Notes under the pieces: generated by a model | What the model saw: the letters and a program-made list of their open reading frames with translations, nothing else | Database searches by the model: none | What the model was told of the DNA's origin: nothing | Assembly (NCBI GenBank): GCA_964573105.1 | Contig: CAZNIS010000006.1 | Location: 1-64,000 of the forward strand | Length of the DNA stretch: 64,000 nucleotides | Source of the DNA: CAKZSB01 sp964573105 | Lineage (GTDB): Bacteria; Pseudomonadota; Gammaproteobacteria; Granulosicoccales; Granulosicoccaceae | Direction of reading: 5' to 3' | Shown: piece after piece, positions 18,701-27,933 of the stretch | How the letters are laid out: the number at the start of each line of letters is the position of its first letter | Numbering within the stretch: position 1 is the first letter of the stretch | Program-made: the position numbers and the translations under genes

Positions 18701-19732
18701 GCGACCGGCCGCCAGCAACAGCGTTTGGCGACGTCGGTTGAGTTCGGGCTGGCTCTCATCACCGCTCAACATCGCGATGCTTTGTACATATTCAGCCGAC
18801 AGACCGGGCAGGTTAGAAGCCAGTGACCACTTCGCCGCCTTTTCCAGCCAGAATATCTGGCGTTCGGTATCGGCATCCGCCAGCCGCGCGTAGACGGGGT
18901 AGGCGAGATCGGGGCGATTGGCTGCGAGCGCCAGTGTCGCCAGTTGCGTGAGTTTATCGACATCCTTTGGCGGGTTGCCGATCAGTGTTTCAAGCGTTTG
19001 CTGCTGACCTTGAACATCGCCCAGCGCCGCCATGGCGGAAATCATTCGAACGCTAAGGTCGTATCGTTCCTCGCGGTTGTCATTCAGAGCAATCGCGCTG
19101 CGAAAGCAACTCAACGACTGACCGTGTAACTGATTCTGCGAGAGTATCGTTGCACATTTCTCGTTCCACTGCGCACCGTTGCCACTGTCCAGCGCAGCTA
19201 GTTGCAAATAAATGGCGGCGGTAATTTCAGGCTGTGCAAGTTGCTCGCTAAGTTGCATACCACGACTGACAATAGGCATTTGCTGCAAGCTTTGATCGTT
19301 CAGCAGGCGGGTCAGCTGAGTGAGCAGCTGGCTGCGGTAAGTCGCTGCAGCCGTCTCATTCTCTGAGTTGACAAAGCGCATGTTCGACATCTCAAGATCG
19401 AGCAGGAACTGATCACCGGCGTCCAGTTTGACGTCGGGTCGACTGTCCAGTAACTGCAGTGCTTCTTCCCAGCGCTGTGCGCGTATCATCGCGTAGGTCA
19501 TGGCGCGAACTTCCTCGGCCGGCAATGGCTCCTTCGCGCTGCGGGCTTTCAGAAAGGCGAGGTCCAGTTCATCAATCGGCTCGGCGCTGGGTCTTGCCAC
19601 CACCGGGTCCTCAAAGCGATAGGTATCGACCGAAGGTTTCAGCAAAAAGAAACCAACACCGAGCAGCAGCGCTATATAGAACAGGTATACCCCGGGAATC
19701 AGGCTCTCACGTCGGGCAGTCGAGAACGGCAT
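15791..19732 (-). CDS. pelB: Pel polysaccharide export outer-membrane protein with TPR domain
   Basis: 1313 residues. One N-terminal membrane helix (PGVYLFYIALLLGVGFFLL) anchors the protein. It is followed by a very long run of tetratricopeptide-like helical repeats (~70-1000), with patterns such as NRQFRVQLAQLEEWTGNQSEALTHW (split here: NRQFRVQLAQLEEW, then TGNQSEALTHW). The last ~300 residues are a beta-barrel ending in IGIQYRSHF with terminal Phe. In P. aeruginosa, PelB is the outer-membrane porin and its TPR region binds PelA; that protein is about 1193 residues, so this one is about 120 longer. The start overlaps the end of pelA by 26 bases. It is the last gene of the operon, and the hairpin array follows. 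Confidence 0.93.
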   Translation of the reverse strand: MPFSTARRESLIPGVYLFYIALLLGVGFFLLKPSVDTYRFEDPVVARPSAEPIDELDLAFLKARSAKEPLPAEEVRAMTYAMIRAQRWEEALQLLDSRPDVKLDAGDQFLLDLEMSNMRFVNSENETAAATYRSQLLTQLTRLLNDQSLQQMPIVSRGMQLSEQLAQPEITAAIYLQLAALDSGNGAQWNEKCATILSQNQLHGQSLSCFRSAIALNDNREERYDLSVRMISAMAALGDVQGQQQTLETLIGNPPKDVDKLTQLATLALAANRPDLAYPVYARLADADTERQIFWLEKAAKWSLASNLPGLSAEYVQSIAMLSGDESQPELNRRRQTLLLAAGRNDDALQTMRQRIDAEPANGELLQEAIELATQIGLRADAMDWNLELLEVRPFDVEAMKRQIQFAQANKQLDDARYWAQRALTQEPNNRQFRVQLAQLEEWTGNQSEALTHWKWLAGRYPNEEFLRQQIRLSQLTWQLGLAADGYQQLAALRPLSDADLLKMIDLFEQDGRPADAAAALSQHIDRYGNTAMAQRELALLHQRHMNYQQALAAWEDLASSYGHSGEESLNRMELHWRLHQPETATIIAERLQNLDISQASNYQLKLISEIGWRYRKPDIITAALDQLEVLDVDEPQRVALGRRVVRAMRDKQDYEGAVAQAENFWRETQDETFLTEALNIVFQHDLYPHVERYLDANDELIVLRDMPGYWVSAAAYHVSNADTVAAEQAFDETLSREPDNVAAVTGKFWLQLGQPDSDKLLALMNKHLDTAAETPELWAPYALAHMKLKTPQDSLQWFNKIMERDEHDYNLLLTFADALDQVGNTDHAYKVRQYTMRKLRPAIAQSTRGQTRDLASSYANLLVAHGTVAENERWIQSLMDGEAAKTASEEFWREEIAIAWYLSTQRHEYARLLMTRLHEERIDTPVWQELALALHDDDVPKLQEILASGKPLEDTDELAALSQLGRDKDAFALAQQTMLTSKSQAARQVARNQYVALRNYRPAYYAGNVQHTDLSDLGITETSLSLRHTPAHGDYSFGIDVAENQLNSDKFALPDSGTETEIAITARYGDSRSGASVTTGVVSTDENDFPYVKGDYYKRDRQGRRAFNANASINAPTSASPELRIAGLQHQAEASYEHDVGSHEYVRLGGSVQSLNSRVERDSISTGVGASLEVGRKGSFGSNSWRLGLQATGQQNERADRIPDELRVTPTTTLEEMIPENASRLAISGSLQRGGIRSDYPQAASPRYHVTASLGRTWPFNTVGFAVEAGAGFRVLGDDELSLQLRHDTQTQLQGAATSSTSQIGIQYRSHF

Positions 19733-22535
19733 AGCCTGTGTCCTGTGTTGAAAATTCGAAACGAATGGTGTTGTCGCCGGTTACATTGCCGCGCACGGTT
19801 TTGTCAGCGACCCGCACACTGCAAAGACGTCCCGGTATGGCCCCTATTTCAGCCACGACCGGCACATTGCCGGTAAGCCTGAACCGCAATCGCGATCCAA
19901 TCTGTTGCCATTCACTGACTGCGGCATTGGATGAGACCAGATAGGGGCGGGTGGGTGCGCGTTTGGTTGTTTTAAAGGTTAGCGAGTCGGCACCGTTCGT
20001 GTGCATGTACACGCCGTCGTGCAGTTGCTTCGCGCCCACCAGATGTGCACTTGACGCGAGATCCGGCCAGCGATCCGAGTTGACGATTCGAAGCGTTCGC
20101 ACGCTGCCCAGGCCGGAAACTTTCCAGCGCCCGTCGAGATATCGGGCGACGCCTGCGCTGCGAAAGTCGGGCACTTTTTCAACGAATTCGCTGACGTAGA
20201 CCGGGAAAATTGCCTGTGTCAGCGTCCATTCGTAGACTTCTTCAAGGGCGCGCATCATGGCGGCTTTGGTGCCGGCGTAAAAATGGTAGTAAATATTGAT
20301 CGGCTTCAGGCGTCTTGGCTGATCGGTCAGCTCCAGTGTCTCGATCACCCGCCTGAATCCATCGAATGGACCGGTCCATTCATTCGTATAGACGTTCTCG
20401 TTCATGATCGGTGCGTAGATCTGCAGGTGATCACCGACGGTTCTGACCATGGGTGAGACGTTGGACAGTGTTGGCTTTGCCGCACTGATCACCGTATCTC
20501 CGCCGTTCATATTGACCATGCCCGCCTGTTCGACGATCGCAAGTTCGGTGGCGCCGGGCAGGGCGTCACCGCTCCACAGAACCACTTCTGTCTTTTTGCC
20601 CGCAGGGGCGAGATTGTCGTTGATGTACTGGGCTGAACCGACGATCTCCCGATGCGGGTTATAGCGATAGCCGGCGACTGGCAGATTGTATTTGCCGCTA
20701 CCTGACTCGCGCTTGATTTTTGGCCAGCTGTACGGGTGGCTGTAGGTGTGCGTGGCGATCTCGACATGGTCGCTTGCGAAGATTCGTCGTGCAGTAGAGA
20801 GCATACGGTCGCGGCGATCATCATAGATATTCAGCGCATTGAGCTCGGCCTCGACGATTGAAATCGTATGCGGCATCAGGTAGCGATCGAGTATTCGCTC
20901 TTCAATGATTTCTGCACCAAGCTTTCGACCCGGCATTTCTGCCCACGACGGCATGGCGTCTCCATCAATGTGGGCAAGCCATAAGCGGTTACCGTTTTCG
21001 GTGCTGACTTCAGGCATCGGGGCGTCAGTCAGGTGCAGCGCCTTGCGAAGAAACTTGAATGGATCGACTACCCAGTACGGGGTGAAGTCGACCCTCGAGT
21101 CCTTGTCGCCGGGGCTGATGGCGTAGCCACCCCAGGGGCCGGTGACCACGACGTCGGCGTTGCGATCCTGGTTGTCGGTATAACGAAGATGGACTGAGTT
21201 ACCCGCATCAACACTGCGCGCATTGACCGCCAGTCCCTCGACACGCGGCAACGGTTGCGCCTCGAATCCGATCAGATCGTCGGCCCGGCTGACACTCAGA
21301 GAATCGTAGTCGATTGTTGGCAGCACCTCGATGCCCATGGTTGCTGCAACTTCTGCACTGAATTCAAAACCCGGATGGGAAAACATCGCGACCGGAATTC
21401 CCGATCCGATCTGGCTGGACATCCAGTTCCCAAATCCGTCCACTTCCACTTGTTTTAGACTCCAGCTCACGATACCGGCATACCGGCCGGGCAATACGCC
21501 AGTGGGTAGTCCCTCGGTAGAGATGTCGTGATAGACCGGGACATAACCCATGTATTCAAGTGGTACGGCCAGCATCTGGTGTACGTCGGATTCTTCCTGC
21601 AGGCCATTCATGCGGCTGTCGTAAATCATCAGGACTTCGCGCGGGATGACTTCCAGTGTGCTGATGCCTACATAGTCCAGCGCCGGTGTGGCAACCCAGG
21701 GTGTAAAACCGAGTTTCGCAATTCGGGTGGCGGTGTCGCGTGCAGTGCTACGCTCGGTCGGCGGCAGGTAGTCAATGGCGATGACATCCAGGCCGAAGTG
21801 ATCTTTTGCGTGGTTGAGTTGCCCCAGCAGCCATTCGCGATCGCGCTCGCTGACCGTCTTGTACTGTCTGCTGTTGTTATCCCAAGAGTGGAAGAGCGAC
21901 TCTGCGGCAACGGCCTCGAGTACGGTGGCGATTTCATCCAGCACCTCGAAGCCGCGATTGGCGATCAGTCGAAACTGAGGGTGGCGTTCCTGGATGCGTC
22001 TGATCAGGGTGGCCAGTGCTGCCTCCTGACTGCTCAGCGCCTGAGGTGTGTCAGCATAGAGCTGATAGCTGTCCATGGTGTCGAGAAACAGACCATCAAA
22101 ACCACGAGCAGCCAGTTGATCCACGCGACGCAGTATCAGTGATTGCCAATTGGCCGCTGTCAGGTCGAGTACGACGCTGCCCCAGGTACTGTTTTGTCCC
22201 AGCACGGAGCTGGAATCGATCTGGTCTGACCAGGGCCGATCGGGCGCTGATTCACCAATGCTGAGGTAGGCATAGGTTCTGGCACCATATTTCTTCAGTT
22301 CGCGCAGTTCCCGGTCGTCGACGTTTTCTGATTCGAGCACCAGGCGATCGAATTGCGCCAGCACGTTGATTGGCGGGTTGCTGGCGTAGTAGATCGCCGT
22401 GCTGAGCTGCTTTGCACTGGCCAGTGTCGGGCCCAGCAGCAACAGTGCAGCAACGGGCCAGATGCGAATCCAGGCAACCTTTTTACAAAGGCTGCGGGCA
22501 AGCTGTATGGTGAGATTGCAGAACGAGAGATTCAT
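19707..22535 (-). CDS. pelA: Pel polysaccharide hydrolase/deacetylase
   Basis: Periplasmic bifunctional enzyme that partly deacetylates Pel and cleaves it. I start it at the ATG at 22535 (MNLSFCNLTIQLARSL), giving 942 residues and a signal peptide ending near TLASA; the longer frame from 22637 would run into pelG. P. aeruginosa PelA is of nearly equal length (948). The hydrolase domain occupies ~45-300, with a conserved Glu at 212 (AAESLF). The deacetylase domain has the metal-site motifs HIDGD (Asp524/526) and THTYSHPYSWP (His596, His600). All expected catalytic residues are present, so both activities are probably intact. It lies 37 bases after pelG. Confidence 0.95.
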   Translation of the reverse strand: MNLSFCNLTIQLARSLCKKVAWIRIWPVAALLLLGPTLASAKQLSTAIYYASNPPINVLAQFDRLVLESENVDDRELRELKKYGARTYAYLSIGESAPDRPWSDQIDSSSVLGQNSTWGSVVLDLTAANWQSLILRRVDQLAARGFDGLFLDTMDSYQLYADTPQALSSQEAALATLIRRIQERHPQFRLIANRGFEVLDEIATVLEAVAAESLFHSWDNNSRQYKTVSERDREWLLGQLNHAKDHFGLDVIAIDYLPPTERSTARDTATRIAKLGFTPWVATPALDYVGISTLEVIPREVLMIYDSRMNGLQEESDVHQMLAVPLEYMGYVPVYHDISTEGLPTGVLPGRYAGIVSWSLKQVEVDGFGNWMSSQIGSGIPVAMFSHPGFEFSAEVAATMGIEVLPTIDYDSLSVSRADDLIGFEAQPLPRVEGLAVNARSVDAGNSVHLRYTDNQDRNADVVVTGPWGGYAISPGDKDSRVDFTPYWVVDPFKFLRKALHLTDAPMPEVSTENGNRLWLAHIDGDAMPSWAEMPGRKLGAEIIEERILDRYLMPHTISIVEAELNALNIYDDRRDRMLSTARRIFASDHVEIATHTYSHPYSWPKIKRESGSGKYNLPVAGYRYNPHREIVGSAQYINDNLAPAGKKTEVVLWSGDALPGATELAIVEQAGMVNMNGGDTVISAAKPTLSNVSPMVRTVGDHLQIYAPIMNENVYTNEWTGPFDGFRRVIETLELTDQPRRLKPINIYYHFYAGTKAAMMRALEEVYEWTLTQAIFPVYVSEFVEKVPDFRSAGVARYLDGRWKVSGLGSVRTLRIVNSDRWPDLASSAHLVGAKQLHDGVYMHTNGADSLTFKTTKRAPTRPYLVSSNAAVSEWQQIGSRLRFRLTGNVPVVAEIGAIPGRLCSVRVADKTVRGNVTGDNTIRFEFSTQDTGYAVLDCPT

Positions 22536-22572
22536 TGTTCCGTCCGAATTGCGTTGCTGGTAGGGCCACTGG

Positions 22573-23961
22573 TCATGCGCTCGCCAGATGCTCCCGCTTT
22601 CGCATGAAAGTACGAAACTCGATGTTTTCGAGTTCACTCGACAACAAAAATATGCCTACGAAAGCCGTCAGCGTCATCGACAGGCCAAAGCCGTAGCCGT
22701 AAAAAACCGGTCCAAGTTCAATCGATAGCCAGGTGAAAGCGGCATTGCTCACCAGCATTGTCAGTGTCAGCCAGAACGCATCGCGCAAGCGGTCGAGGTA
22801 GAACAGCACATTCAGCACCGCCAGCATCAACACCTGAGCAGCGACGCCGATCAGGTCGATGTAATAGAGATGGATAAACTTTTCAGAGATGCCCAGCCAT
22901 TGAATAATCTGAGGGCCCAGCAGATACAGCACAAGAACGGTAATGCCCTGGACTTTCACAATCTGAAAAATGCCCTGCCGAACAGCCAGAATCATGGCAT
23001 TGCCGAGCGATTCGATTTCTTCGAGGCTGGCGTTACCGCGAACCGCGGTGAAGAATCCGTCGTAGGCCTCGGCGAAGTCTGTCTCGATGCGTAACAGAAA
23101 AACCGCCATGCCGGGTATGATCGATAGATAAGCCAGGAATATCGGCAGGTCGTAGATTAGCGATGCGCGCAGCGGGCCGATAATCGCCTCTGATGTAGCC
23201 GGTGTATACCAGAAGATAAACTTATCGATCCAGATACCCAGGTTGTAAAACAGACCGACAAAAATCAACACCGGAAAAATCTCGCGTCGGCGCAGAAAAT
23301 CCAGCCGTACCGTGTCCTTGACCGGATATTCGGGAATGACGATCCCGAGCATCATAAAAAGCAACAGCGCATGGCCGATCAGCAGTCCTGCGAGCAAGCC
23401 ATTGAGGCCATAGGGCATCAATAGCATCGAGAGCAACACAGTCGCCGTGTAACCGATAAAAAACGAAGTCAAAATGACTTTAAACTTCTTCAGACCGGCG
23501 ACAAAAATCACCACAATCCAGATATTTGACAGGGTTACGAAGTTTGCGACCATCAGCACCTCGTAGGCGAATGATTCGCGAAACACCTGCAACATCAAAA
23601 CAATGCCAATGCCGCCTGCTGCGAGCGTTGTCAGCAGCAGGGCGCCGAGCAAATTAGGATTGATCAGGTGATCTTTGCCTTCGAAGAGCCTGTCGGCAAC
23701 AAAACGCGTAAACACCAGCTGCAGCAAACCCGACAGTATCAGCGAGGTCCCCATGATCCAGGTAACGGATGTGGAGAATTGCTGTACCTCGATGCCGCCC
23801 ACTTTTTGCGACAGTGCCACAACGCCAATCAGCATCACACCCAGAATCGACAGCACCCACGGACCCGCGCTGATCAGACCGGCAAAGCCATAGGCCTTCA
23901 GGGTGCCAGTGAAAGTATCGTCGTCGAGGTATTTTCGTAGCTCGAAACCGATTCCGGCCAT
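22573..23961 (-). CDS. pelG: Pel exopolysaccharide inner-membrane transporter
   Basis: 462 residues with about 12 membrane helices and almost no soluble loops. It opens with the conserved MAGIGFELRKYLDDDTFTG, which is diagnostic of PelG. The family belongs to the MOP flippase-like superfamily and carries the growing polymer across the inner membrane together with PelD, PelE and PelF. It starts 3 bases after pelF ends, so the two are co-translated. Confidence 0.96.
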   Translation of the reverse strand: MAGIGFELRKYLDDDTFTGTLKAYGFAGLISAGPWVLSILGVMLIGVVALSQKVGGIEVQQFSTSVTWIMGTSLILSGLLQLVFTRFVADRLFEGKDHLINPNLLGALLLTTLAAGGIGIVLMLQVFRESFAYEVLMVANFVTLSNIWIVVIFVAGLKKFKVILTSFFIGYTATVLLSMLLMPYGLNGLLAGLLIGHALLLFMMLGIVIPEYPVKDTVRLDFLRRREIFPVLIFVGLFYNLGIWIDKFIFWYTPATSEAIIGPLRASLIYDLPIFLAYLSIIPGMAVFLLRIETDFAEAYDGFFTAVRGNASLEEIESLGNAMILAVRQGIFQIVKVQGITVLVLYLLGPQIIQWLGISEKFIHLYYIDLIGVAAQVLMLAVLNVLFYLDRLRDAFWLTLTMLVSNAAFTWLSIELGPVFYGYGFGLSMTLTAFVGIFLLSSELENIEFRTFMRKREHLASA

Positions 23962-23964
23962 GGC

Positions 23965-25539
23965 TTATTGCCCCTGCTGTTTCGCCAGATCCGCATTGGC
24001 ACCGATGCGATCTGTATAAACTTTTCGATACGATGCGATCATCTGCACCTCGTCGTAGTAGGTCTCCACGCGCTCGATGGCGGCGTCTCGCGCACTGCAC
24101 CAGGCGTCGTGATTGTTCAGCAACGCGATAGAGGCCTCTGCGAGCGCAGACGGATTGGCAATGGGTACCACGGCACCGGCACTGCCGAGTGACTGATCTT
24201 CCGGCGTCACACCGTGAATCAATTCTCTGCAACTGCCGACATCGGTTGTCACCGAGGGGATGCCGGCGGCGAATCCCTCCAGTACCACAAGCGGCTGGCC
24301 TTCCGAGACCGAACTCAGAACGGATAGTCCAACCTTTGGGAAAATCTCGTCCATGGCCTGGAAACCCAAAAACTTCACGCAGTCCTGCAATCCGAGACTC
24401 TCCACCAGAGCGTGGCACTCCTCGCTATAGGCTTCATCTTCGTCTTCCGGGCCAATCAACCAGCCCTCGGCATCCGGCAACTTGCTGCGTACAATTCTCA
24501 TGGCACGGATAAAGGTTTTGATGTCTTTAATCGGAACCACGCGCCCGATCAGCGCCAGCACCTGTGGTACTGGTGCGTCGTCTGAACGCCGTACCTTGCT
24601 GTAGTGCTTAACGTTTACACCATTGGGGACGATCGTCAGTCGGCTCTGGTCGGCACCATCTTCAATCTGGCGCAGGCGATTGCCGTTGTACAGGGTGTAA
24701 ACGTGATCGCTGGAATCGTAAGCCATGCGTCCAAGCGATCTGAAAAACCTGATCCAGACACGACGCAGGTAGTTCATGCTGTCGTCAAGGCCCACGCGGA
24801 ACGGGTCGGCATCTTCCGGAATCCAGTCAACCTGTGCCAGATCGAGCTCTCGCTCCTTGGTATAGATACCGTGTTCTGAAATCACGTAGGGCCGCTCAGC
24901 GGCCGCTTTAAGCAATACCCCAAGATAGCCGGCATAGCCTGTCGACACCGAGTGATACAAATCGGCGCTCGGCGGAGACTTTGCGATCTCAGCCAGTTTG
25001 AAAAGCGGGCTGTGCATGGTGCGCACAGTCCAGAAAAAATGGTTGAAATCCAAACCTGCAGGGGCGTCGTTGTATTTCTCCCGAATGGCCTGCCATGCGT
25101 CGTCGCCGTTCTCGAGATCTGAACGCGTCAATCCGTTTTCGTCGATTAACAGCTGAGCAAAGGCAAGCGTAGTGCGATCGTCGAGCAGACCTTCTGTCTG
25201 CGCCAGTTTGCTGTGCAGATCGAGGTTCTGTTCGAACAATTCGCTTCGATCGGGTTTGCGTTGCCAGAAACGACGTTTGCGCTCAGGCGCGTCGCTCGGC
25301 GCATCCAGCAACATGTGATTTTCCAGATGAACCAGATTGGCTGGCAAGTCGTACACCGGCTCCTGGTAGTCTTCTTCCTGACCACCGAGAAAGATGATCG
25401 AGAATGTGAGTTCGGGCATGCCTTCAATGAGCTGCCGCACCCAGGTTGAAACTCCACCTCGAATGTAGGGGTAGGTGCCTTCCAGCAGCAGGCACACGTT
25501 GGCGTGGCTGTCAGGGTGATATCTTGGCGATTGGCTCAT
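23965..25539 (-). CDS. pelF: Pel glycosyltransferase (GT4)
   Basis: Cytoplasmic polymerase of the Pel polymer, a GT4-family retaining glycosyltransferase with GT-B fold; 524 residues. I use the ATG at 25539, which overlaps the pelE stop by four bases (ATGA); a TTG two codons earlier is possible. Seen: LLLEGTYPYIRGGVSTWVRQL at the N-terminus (donor-loop glycine pair), LIGRVVPIKDIKTFI at the start of the second domain, and the E-x7-E motif in SEGQPLVVLEGF. The family uses a UDP-activated N-acetylhexosamine; the exact sugar cannot be read from sequence. Confidence 0.96.
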   Translation of the reverse strand: MSQSPRYHPDSHANVCLLLEGTYPYIRGGVSTWVRQLIEGMPELTFSIIFLGGQEEDYQEPVYDLPANLVHLENHMLLDAPSDAPERKRRFWQRKPDRSELFEQNLDLHSKLAQTEGLLDDRTTLAFAQLLIDENGLTRSDLENGDDAWQAIREKYNDAPAGLDFNHFFWTVRTMHSPLFKLAEIAKSPPSADLYHSVSTGYAGYLGVLLKAAAERPYVISEHGIYTKERELDLAQVDWIPEDADPFRVGLDDSMNYLRRVWIRFFRSLGRMAYDSSDHVYTLYNGNRLRQIEDGADQSRLTIVPNGVNVKHYSKVRRSDDAPVPQVLALIGRVVPIKDIKTFIRAMRIVRSKLPDAEGWLIGPEDEDEAYSEECHALVESLGLQDCVKFLGFQAMDEIFPKVGLSVLSSVSEGQPLVVLEGFAAGIPSVTTDVGSCRELIHGVTPEDQSLGSAGAVVPIANPSALAEASIALLNNHDAWCSARDAAIERVETYYDEVQMIASYRKVYTDRIGANADLAKQQGQ

Positions 25540-26549
25540 GCCCAATACTCCGCTACCTGGCGCAGCGGCGGATAGGCGGTGAACGCCCGGTCAATCGATT
25601 GCAGTGAGTCCTTTACCTGATCGAAGTCGCGCGCCTTGAATGCCGCCTCTGCCTGAAACGGCAGTACTTTGTCCTTCGACATGCCGAACTTAATTGCCTG
25701 TTTGAACGCAGTCAGCGCTCTGTCTGGTTCACTCTGTTGCAGTGACACTCGACCAAAAAGAAAATGTGCATTTGGGTTCTTCGGTGTCAGGGTGATGGCT
25801 TTCAGCGATGCGTGCGCCGCCTTGTCAAGGAGTTGGGCCCTGGCCACTGGCTCATCGTCTTCGAGCGTTAACAGTTCGAGATAACTGGTCGCAATCTGCA
25901 GCTGCGTGTCAGTCTTGCTCTGTTTGCCGTTGCTTCGCTCGGCCTCTCTTTCGAGTCGCTGGATCTCGCGATTGAGTGACGACACTTTCTTGTCCATCGC
26001 TTGAAACGCCGTGAGACGGATGCGTTCGTTGGGGTGTGCGACGGCTGATTTAAGAATCTCGGCCGATTCTGAATTACGGATGTTACGAGACGACAGCACC
26101 TTTTTGTAAACTTCATCTGTCTCCTGATCAAACATCAACTGCTCGATGATTCCTCTGCCGTCGAGCTTTGCGTGCAGACGATTCAGTGGAGCGGTGTAGG
26201 GCAGATCAACATTGCGGGTCATCTGCCAATAGTCGGGAACCCGATGCTTGCCGTTAGCGATACCGCCACCCAGCACCAGCGCGCCCGCAATGCCAATCGT
26301 GCCTGCGAAAGGCATGAAGAAACAGATAAAGAAGATGCAAAGCATCAACGAGAGGTGACGACCTGGCACAATCGTTCGACACAGAGCAGAGATCGCGATG
26401 GTTGCTATGGCGCAGGCCAGCACATGGCATGCAAGCCACCACAAGATCGTCAGGCGCAGACCGATATCGCCAACCAGTTGCGCTGACAGAACCAGTTCTA
26501 CCAACAGGGCGAGTAGCAGTAGAGAGATACCCAGCAGGCTACGCAACAC
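25536..26549 (-). CDS. pelE: Pel biosynthesis inner-membrane TPR protein
   Basis: 337 residues. There are three hydrophobic segments in the first ~105 residues, then a conserved linker (YWQMTRNVDLPYTAPLNRLH). A cytoplasmic helical region with TPR-type repeats follows (for example NPNAHFLFGRVSLQQSEPDRAL). PelE joins PelD, PelF and PelG in the synthase complex. The start is a GTG at 26549 overlapping pelD by 11 bases; its end overlaps pelF by four. Sequence conservation in PelE is generally low, so the operon context carries much of the assignment. Confidence 0.9.
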   Translation of the reverse strand: MLRSLLGISLLLLALLVELVLSAQLVGDIGLRLTILWWLACHVLACAIATIAISALCRTIVPGRHLSLMLCIFFICFFMPFAGTIGIAGALVLGGGIANGKHRVPDYWQMTRNVDLPYTAPLNRLHAKLDGRGIIEQLMFDQETDEVYKKVLSSRNIRNSESAEILKSAVAHPNERIRLTAFQAMDKKVSSLNREIQRLEREAERSNGKQSKTDTQLQIATSYLELLTLEDDEPVARAQLLDKAAHASLKAITLTPKNPNAHFLFGRVSLQQSEPDRALTAFKQAIKFGMSKDKVLPFQAEAAFKARDFDQVKDSLQSIDRAFTAYPPLRQVAEYWA

Positions 26550-27933
26550 GTTTCTTTTTCCTCTTGCCCTTGCTGTTGGGGGTCAGACCAGTGAACTCAT
26601 TGATGAAGTCGAGGCATGATTCCCGGGTGTCGCGACGGTGAATCTGGCGCGCGCGCACCTGTTGCAAGTGATCATTCAGATCAATCTTGAATTGCTTTTG
26701 TACAGCCTCTGCCGCGCGGCCCAGATAGGCCTGGCACTGCGTATCGTTGATCAGTGGCAGCAGGATGACGACAGTCTGGCTGCCATCCATGCTGCGTGGC
26801 TGCCACGAGCTGTCGAGACTGCGAATATTGCGCGCAAGGAAATCAGCCACCTGATCTGCTTTATCGAATTGTTTGAACTGCAGGCAGAGCAGTGAGGAAT
26901 TGACGCGATTCGTGCGCGCGAATTTCACCGCGTTGTCCAGTTCGGCCATAAACCAGCCGCTGCGTGACTCGCCGATGCTGCGTGAACGACTGAGCATGTC
27001 ACCGACATAATTGCCCAGCAGCGAAAGCACATTGAGGTTTTCCTGCTGAAAGGCCAGAAAGTGCATATCGGCTATGGCCAGCACGCCGTGCAGGTGATTG
27101 TGTGAGTCGACAATCGGCACGACCGCAAGCAATCCGGTTTCCGTGTTCACCTTGATGTTGGCTGATAACTTGACGCTGACCAGTTGTCGGGATTCGATCG
27201 CCATCTTTAACAGTGGGTCGAAAACGGGCAGCTCCTGCATTTGACCGTGGGTGGCGATTGGCGTTGGGTTGACGCGCTTGTTGTCCTTGACGCCATACAG
27301 ACCCGCAACCTGAACCGCACCGAATTGTGCGAATACCGCCATCAATTCGCTGCCGGCACTGAGACCCTCGTTGCTGGTCGACAGTAGCGGTTGCATCTGT
27401 TGCAGCGCCTGACGCAGGCTCAACCTTCGCCCTGCCATGAATTCCTCGAGCTGACTGTGCGATACCTTCAGCACGTGATAGTCGTTTGAGAATTCTTTCA
27501 GCCGGTGTCGCAGGTAGTGATTTTCGGCGTAGGCGTGTCGACTGTTGTGCTTCCAGGTATTGGCTGCATCGCCGACGATAATCGTCAGAATGATCATGCC
27601 AATACCGAGCGTCATGAGCTGATTCGCCTGCGCAGCGTATGCCGGCCACGGATAGAAAAGACACAAGGCTGTGGCCAATGCGCACACCAACCCCCAGGTC
27701 GTACCATAGCGGGCGGCAAAGACAATCGGTGGCACCAGCAGCCAGGGCAGTCCGCTGTTCAGACCGATCGGGTCTGCGGGAAAGAAAAAGTACCCAACGA
27801 GCGGAACGACGGCGGCGAACAGAATCAGTTCGATGGTTTTTTGAAACCATCGATTCTGTGTTCCATCGTCAACCCATTGAAAAGAACTCGTCTTCTTTTT
27901 CGGGATGTCGGAAATCGCGTTGCTACTCATCAT
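26539..27933 (-). CDS. pelD: c-di-GMP receptor of the Pel system
   Basis: 464 residues. Four helices lie in ~35-125, then a coiled segment, a GAF domain (~170-315), and a degenerate GGDEF domain (~325-440). The diguanylate cyclase active site is missing, but an I-site RSLD is present at 371-374 followed by SSW. This matches the RxxD that binds c-di-GMP in P. aeruginosa PelD at almost the same position. PelD is therefore expected to switch on polymer synthesis when c-di-GMP is high. The start ATG overlaps the pelC stop, and pelE overlaps its 3' end by 11 bases. Confidence 0.95.
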   Translation of the reverse strand: MMSSNAISDIPKKKTSSFQWVDDGTQNRWFQKTIELILFAAVVPLVGYFFFPADPIGLNSGLPWLLVPPIVFAARYGTTWGLVCALATALCLFYPWPAYAAQANQLMTLGIGMIILTIIVGDAANTWKHNSRHAYAENHYLRHRLKEFSNDYHVLKVSHSQLEEFMAGRRLSLRQALQQMQPLLSTSNEGLSAGSELMAVFAQFGAVQVAGLYGVKDNKRVNPTPIATHGQMQELPVFDPLLKMAIESRQLVSVKLSANIKVNTETGLLAVVPIVDSHNHLHGVLAIADMHFLAFQQENLNVLSLLGNYVGDMLSRSRSIGESRSGWFMAELDNAVKFARTNRVNSSLLCLQFKQFDKADQVADFLARNIRSLDSSWQPRSMDGSQTVVILLPLINDTQCQAYLGRAAEAVQKQFKIDLNDHLQQVRARQIHRRDTRESCLDFINEFTGLTPNSKGKRKKKRVA

